Shown: piece by piece, positions 33,896-36,376 of the stretch
Numbering within the stretch: the first letter of the stretch is position 1
Layout of the letters: each line of letters starts with the position of its first letter
Assembly (NCBI GenBank): GCA_013286595.1
Contig: JABDFI010000012.1
Span: forward strand, 9,338 to 45,713
Origin: Chlamydiota bacterium
GTDB lineage: Bacteria > Chlamydiota > Chlamydiia > Chlamydiales > Rhabdochlamydiaceae
Length of the DNA stretch: 36,376 bases
Direction: 5' to 3'
Program-made: the position numbers and the translations under genes
The notes under the pieces: model-generated
The model's database searches: none
The model's input: the letters and a program-made list of their open reading frames with translations, nothing else
What the model was told of the DNA's origin: nothing

Positions 33896-33988
33896 TGGCA
33901 AAAGCGCGATGACCATTTAGACCATGTCCTAATCAAGCCTGATAGGATAAAGTTTGGCATGGTCTAAATGGTCATCGCGCTTTTGCCA
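33896..33988. repeat. Long perfect hairpin with shared flanks, copy B
   Basis: Arms 33896-33926 and 33958-33988 are perfectly complementary over 31 bp. The outer (TGGCAAAA) and inner (TTTAGACCATG) parts of the arm, the loop and the flank to 34007 are shared with copy A at 22776-22892. The middle of the arm differs (GCGCGATGACCA here, CCTCAATGCTCA there) yet stays paired in both. It lies just after the stop of the minus-strand gene at 34010 and between it and the convergent murA, where it could end both transcripts. Confidence 0.9.
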
Positions 33989-34009
33989 TAGGTTTTTAAG
34001 GACGTACAT

Positions 34010-35263
34010 CTATTCAGTACAATCCGGTGTAACTCCTACCACAAAAGACTCATCAGTAGAACCATCAAAAGCGACATTTGTCGCTATGGAACCAGTGTTA
34101 CCATTATTCATATCAATTCGTAGCCTAGTTGGATCGGGATATCCATTAAAAAATAGATACCCATTACTATTCAAGGTAGGGGAGCCTATCCTATAGGGTA
34201 CATTGACTGCGTTATCGTGCAATCTGACACAAATAATTTGCAAGCCATTTACAAATACACCCATCATGCTATGCTCTTGGACCAAAGACGCAGTAATACC
34301 AGCAATACTCCCAGGTCGGATCGACAACGCCTGACTTATATTGATTCGATTATCCTCAACATCAGCAAAGAGTTTACATTTTATATCTCGAGTCGTTATT
34401 AAGGGTCCATTCACAAGTTCTATTCCACCAAATCCTTCAAAATTCATCTCGTTATTGACAATTCTCGCATTAATATTGTCAACTAATCCTGTAATTATTA
34501 TACCAATTTCCATCGTCCCATTGAAATCATTATTAGAACAGTCGACAAGTGCATTGCCACATGATATTATAACAATAGCAGCTCCTTCGGAAGGAATCGA
34601 CCCTGACATAAAATCAAAATTTATGGAAAGGGAATTATCTAAAATATTAACAGCTCCTAAATTAGGGCATTCTGAAAGATAAATACCATTAGTATTTGAG
34701 GCAATTGAACAATTGTTGACGTTTACCCCTGTAATAGGCGCAGTAACTGCGGGCACAACTGCATCATTCATTGTTACAAGATTGCTCATGGCAGCACTAC
34801 CTATCTCATCTAGAATGAATATTCCCTCTATCGTATTATTGTTAGCTAGTTGAATGGTAGGAATCCTATTTACCATAGGAGTTGCGCTATTACTAATTTT
34901 GGGCAACCCACACGCTGCTTGATCTCCAGTTGGACATAATTGAAAAGCCGCAATTGACGTCCCCAACAATTTCTGATTATCCTTGAGGATAATCCCTTCA
35001 TTCATATGCGTATCCATCCCATTTCCGGGAAAAACATAGATGATATCACAAGGCAGGGAAGCAGCCTCTGCACTCTTCAAAGCTTGGAAAGGATTCCCAT
35101 AGGAACCATCACCAGAGACTGTATTTGTATTATTGACAAACCACACCCTGTAACTATTCTCCGCGCCATCAGGACATCCACCCGGACATGTCAAAGCAAA
35201 CCCTGACCCTGTTGATACGCATAAGAAAAAGATCACAATTTTGAACAAGTCAGTGAGCTTCAC
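34010..35263 (-). CDS. Secreted right-handed beta-helix protein
   Basis: I chose the GTG at 35263 because GGAGGGG stands right before it and a signal peptide follows (KLTDLFKIVIFFLCVSTGSGFA); an upstream ATG gives 16 more residues and hides the signal. The 417-residue product starts with a Cys-rich turn (LTCPGGCPDGAE), then VSGDGSYGNPFQALKSAEAA and DIIYVFPGNG, typical of the cap of right-handed parallel beta-helices. Repeats rich in Asn, Ile and Val follow (e.g. GVNVNNCSIASNTNGIYLS, NARIVNNEMNFEGFGGIELV). No autotransporter barrel is seen at the C-terminus, so it may be released or surface-bound. It is comparable in fold to the passenger parts of chlamydial Pmp proteins, but lacks their GGA(I/L) and FxxN repeats. 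Confidence 0.75.
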   Translation of the reverse strand: MKLTDLFKIVIFFLCVSTGSGFALTCPGGCPDGAENSYRVWFVNNTNTVSGDGSYGNPFQALKSAEAASLPCDIIYVFPGNGMDTHMNEGIILKDNQKLLGTSIAAFQLCPTGDQAACGLPKISNSATPMVNRIPTIQLANNNTIEGIFILDEIGSAAMSNLVTMNDAVVPAVTAPITGVNVNNCSIASNTNGIYLSECPNLGAVNILDNSLSINFDFMSGSIPSEGAAIVIISCGNALVDCSNNDFNGTMEIGIIITGLVDNINARIVNNEMNFEGFGGIELVNGPLITTRDIKCKLFADVEDNRINISQALSIRPGSIAGITASLVQEHSMMGVFVNGLQIICVRLHDNAVNVPYRIGSPTLNSNGYLFFNGYPDPTRLRIDMNNGNTGSIATNVAFDGSTDESFVVGVTPDCTE

Positions 35264-35341
35264 GAGTCCCCTCCAGCTAAAAAAATTATTAATAAATAAT
35301 TTACCATACAATTCAAAATAGTCAAGTTATACTAGGCCCGC

Positions 35342-35373
35342 TCAACAGCTCCCGCTCTTACGGGAGCTGTTGA
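35342..35373. promoter_or_regulatory. 13-bp hairpin between divergent genes
   Basis: TCAACAGCTCCCG and CGGGAGCTGTTGA pair perfectly around a six-base loop. There is no T-run on either strand, so it is not a classic terminator. It lies about 80 bases upstream of the beta-helix gene and about 75 upstream of the radical-SAM gene. An operator, attenuator or leader hairpin is possible. Confidence 0.5.
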
Positions 35374-35445
35374 TATCTGACAAAGGGAGATGCAATAAAC
35401 CCTTCTATCAAGTAAGCTTTCTAAGGAGAAAAATAACTGGTATTT

Positions 35446-36376
35446 ATGCAACAATGGAGAGCGATTCAGCGTCATAATTTCACAGACTGGAAGCAGTTAT
35501 GTGATTTTCTTGAATTAGATTCTGCTTACCATAACGAAGTATTGGATGCGACCCATTTCCCTTTAAATCTACCTACCCGTATCGCTAAAAAAATCACCAA
35601 GAACTGCTGGAAAGATCCAATCTTGCGACAGTTTTTGCCCACGCAACGAGAGACACTCTCTCATCCTTTATTTACGCTGGATCCCGTTAAAGATCAGCAG
35701 TACCGCACTACTTCGAAACTTCTCCATAAGTATCAAGGACGTGCTCTTCTTGTGTGCACTAGTGCTTGCGCCATGAACTGCCGTTTTTGCTTCCGACAGA
35801 ATTTTGATTACGATAAGCATGTGAAAGGATTTGAAGATGAGATTAGAGCCATCCAACAAGATCCCTCTCTTAAGGAAATTCTTTTGAGTGGAGGAGACCC
35901 TCTGTCCTTGAGCAATAATGCCTTGCGTCAGTTAATTAAACAACTGGGGCAAATCCCCCATCTTACCCGTTTGCGCTTTCACTCCAGATTTCCCATCGGC
36001 ATTCCTGAGCGAATCGACTCTGAATTTTTAGAGATCCTCCAGAACACACGTCTACAAGTGTTTTTTGTCATCCATTGCAATCATCCTCGCGAATTAGACG
36101 AAGATATTTTTGCCGCTTTAAATAAACTTCAACGAGCTGGTTGTCCCGTGTTATCGCAAACCGTATTGTTAAAAGGCGTGAATGACACACTTGAAATCCT
36201 GCGTACTCTTTTTGAAACCCTAGTAGACCACGGGATCCTTCCTTATTATTTACATCAACTCGATCGAGTCCGAGGAACGACTCATTTTGAAGTACCTCTT
36301 GAAGAAGGTCGCCAACTCGTAGCTGCTCTTCGCGCTCATCTTCCGGGCTATGCTGTTCCCGATTTCGTCGCAGAAA
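35446..36376 (+). CDS. KamA/EpmB-type radical-SAM lysine 2,3-aminomutase (3' end outside the window)
   Basis: The frame is open from the ATG at 35446 to the window end, about 310 codons. The radical-SAM cluster is clear: CAMNCRFCFRQNF carries the CxxxCxxC cysteines. LLSGGDPLSLSNNALRQL and LRFHSRFPIGIPERI follow, as in the lysine 2,3-aminomutase family, and VLLKGVNDTLEIL is also typical. The short N-terminus (no KamA N-terminal domain) fits EpmB, which makes (R)-beta-lysine for elongation factor P; an epmA partner is not in view. AAGGAG lies about 20 bases upstream, far for the ATG but well placed for an in-frame CTG at 35437, so the start may be nine bases earlier. Confidence 0.85.
   Translation, partial: MQQWRAIQRHNFTDWKQLCDFLELDSAYHNEVLDATHFPLNLPTRIAKKITKNCWKDPILRQFLPTQRETLSHPLFTLDPVKDQQYRTTSKLLHKYQGRALLVCTSACAMNCRFCFRQNFDYDKHVKGFEDEIRAIQQDPSLKEILLSGGDPLSLSNNALRQLIKQLGQIPHLTRLRFHSRFPIGIPERIDSEFLEILQNTRLQVFFVIHCNHPRELDEDIFAALNKLQRAGCPVLSQTVLLKGVNDTLEILRTLFETLVDHGILPYYLHQLDRVRGTTHFEVPLEEGRQLVAALRAHLPGYAVPDFVAE

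Noticed and set aside
22776-34007. Integron attC sites for the two long hairpins
   Set aside because: They lack the GTTRRRY and RYYYAAC boxes, arms are perfectly paired without extrahelical bases, and no integron integrase or cassette row is present.
35342-35373. Terminator call for the 13-bp hairpin
   Set aside because: Neither strand has a T-run after the stem and it lies upstream of both neighbouring genes, so I list it only as a hairpin of unknown role.

Overview
This window looks like a chromosome segment from a member of the phylum Chlamydiota outside the Chlamydiaceae, i.e. an environmental chlamydia of the Waddlia/Simkania/Parachlamydia type. The assignment is inferred from gene content and order. 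There are two copies of EUO, a DNA-binding regulator found only in Chlamydiota. The PBP2 is about 1,130 residues long. An frr-pyrH-tsf-rpsB block sits back to back with that PBP gene, and tsp, gltX, euo, cysJ and ispF are linked much as in Chlamydia trachomatis. There is also a cysteine-rich porin of the MOMP-like/Lpg1974 type. Genus cannot be fixed by eye.

Layout. 1-4909 is a mosaic built from an SMP-30 lactonase/MFS transporter operon. One copy is intact (2718-4909); two are broken remnants interleaved with two paralogous membrane/coiled-coil genes, one of them dead. 5089-6392 is a Fic-family gene killed by a frameshift and a 158-bp foldback element. 6686-9855 is a surface-protein operon: three tandem secreted collagen-like proteins followed by a porin with a cysteine-rich N-terminus, ending in a hairpin terminator. 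9940-10521 is an export-signal-bearing Nudix hydrolase. 10685-12954 is a YhcG-type nuclease gene overlapping a tyrosine recombinase gene. The recombinase is disrupted by a second copy of the same 158-bp element and lies next to a tRNA-Lys, so 1-13100 has the character of a genomic island.

From 13114 on the DNA is mostly core: tRNA-Lys, tRNA-Glu, frr, pyrH, tsf, rpsB and tRNA-Gly on the minus strand. Then comes a gene-free repeat island (about 16571-18345) in the place where Chlamydiaceae carry ompA. PBP2 follows on the plus strand, with UDP-glucuronate decarboxylase convergent to it. Two euo paralogues lie on the minus strand, then tsp and gltX (+), a mini-lipoprotein (-), cysJ (+) convergent with ispF (-), ddl (-), a divergent ATP-grasp gene (+), murA (+), a secreted beta-helix protein (-), and a KamA/EpmB-like radical-SAM gene (+) cut by the window end.

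Functional themes: translation (rpsB, tsf, frr, gltX, tRNAs, probable EF-P modification), peptidoglycan synthesis (ddl, murA, PBP2), developmental regulation (euo pair), host-facing surface and secreted proteins (collagen triad, porin, beta-helix protein, Tsp), and abundant foldback/repeat DNA. Four unrelated kinds of inverted-repeat element occur. The strongest new observations are: the 158-bp element with 5-bp target duplications whose removal restores two reading frames; a pair of 3'-end hairpins whose arms differ yet remain perfectly paired; the repeat island at the ompA position; and the collagen-triad/cysteine-rich-porin operon.
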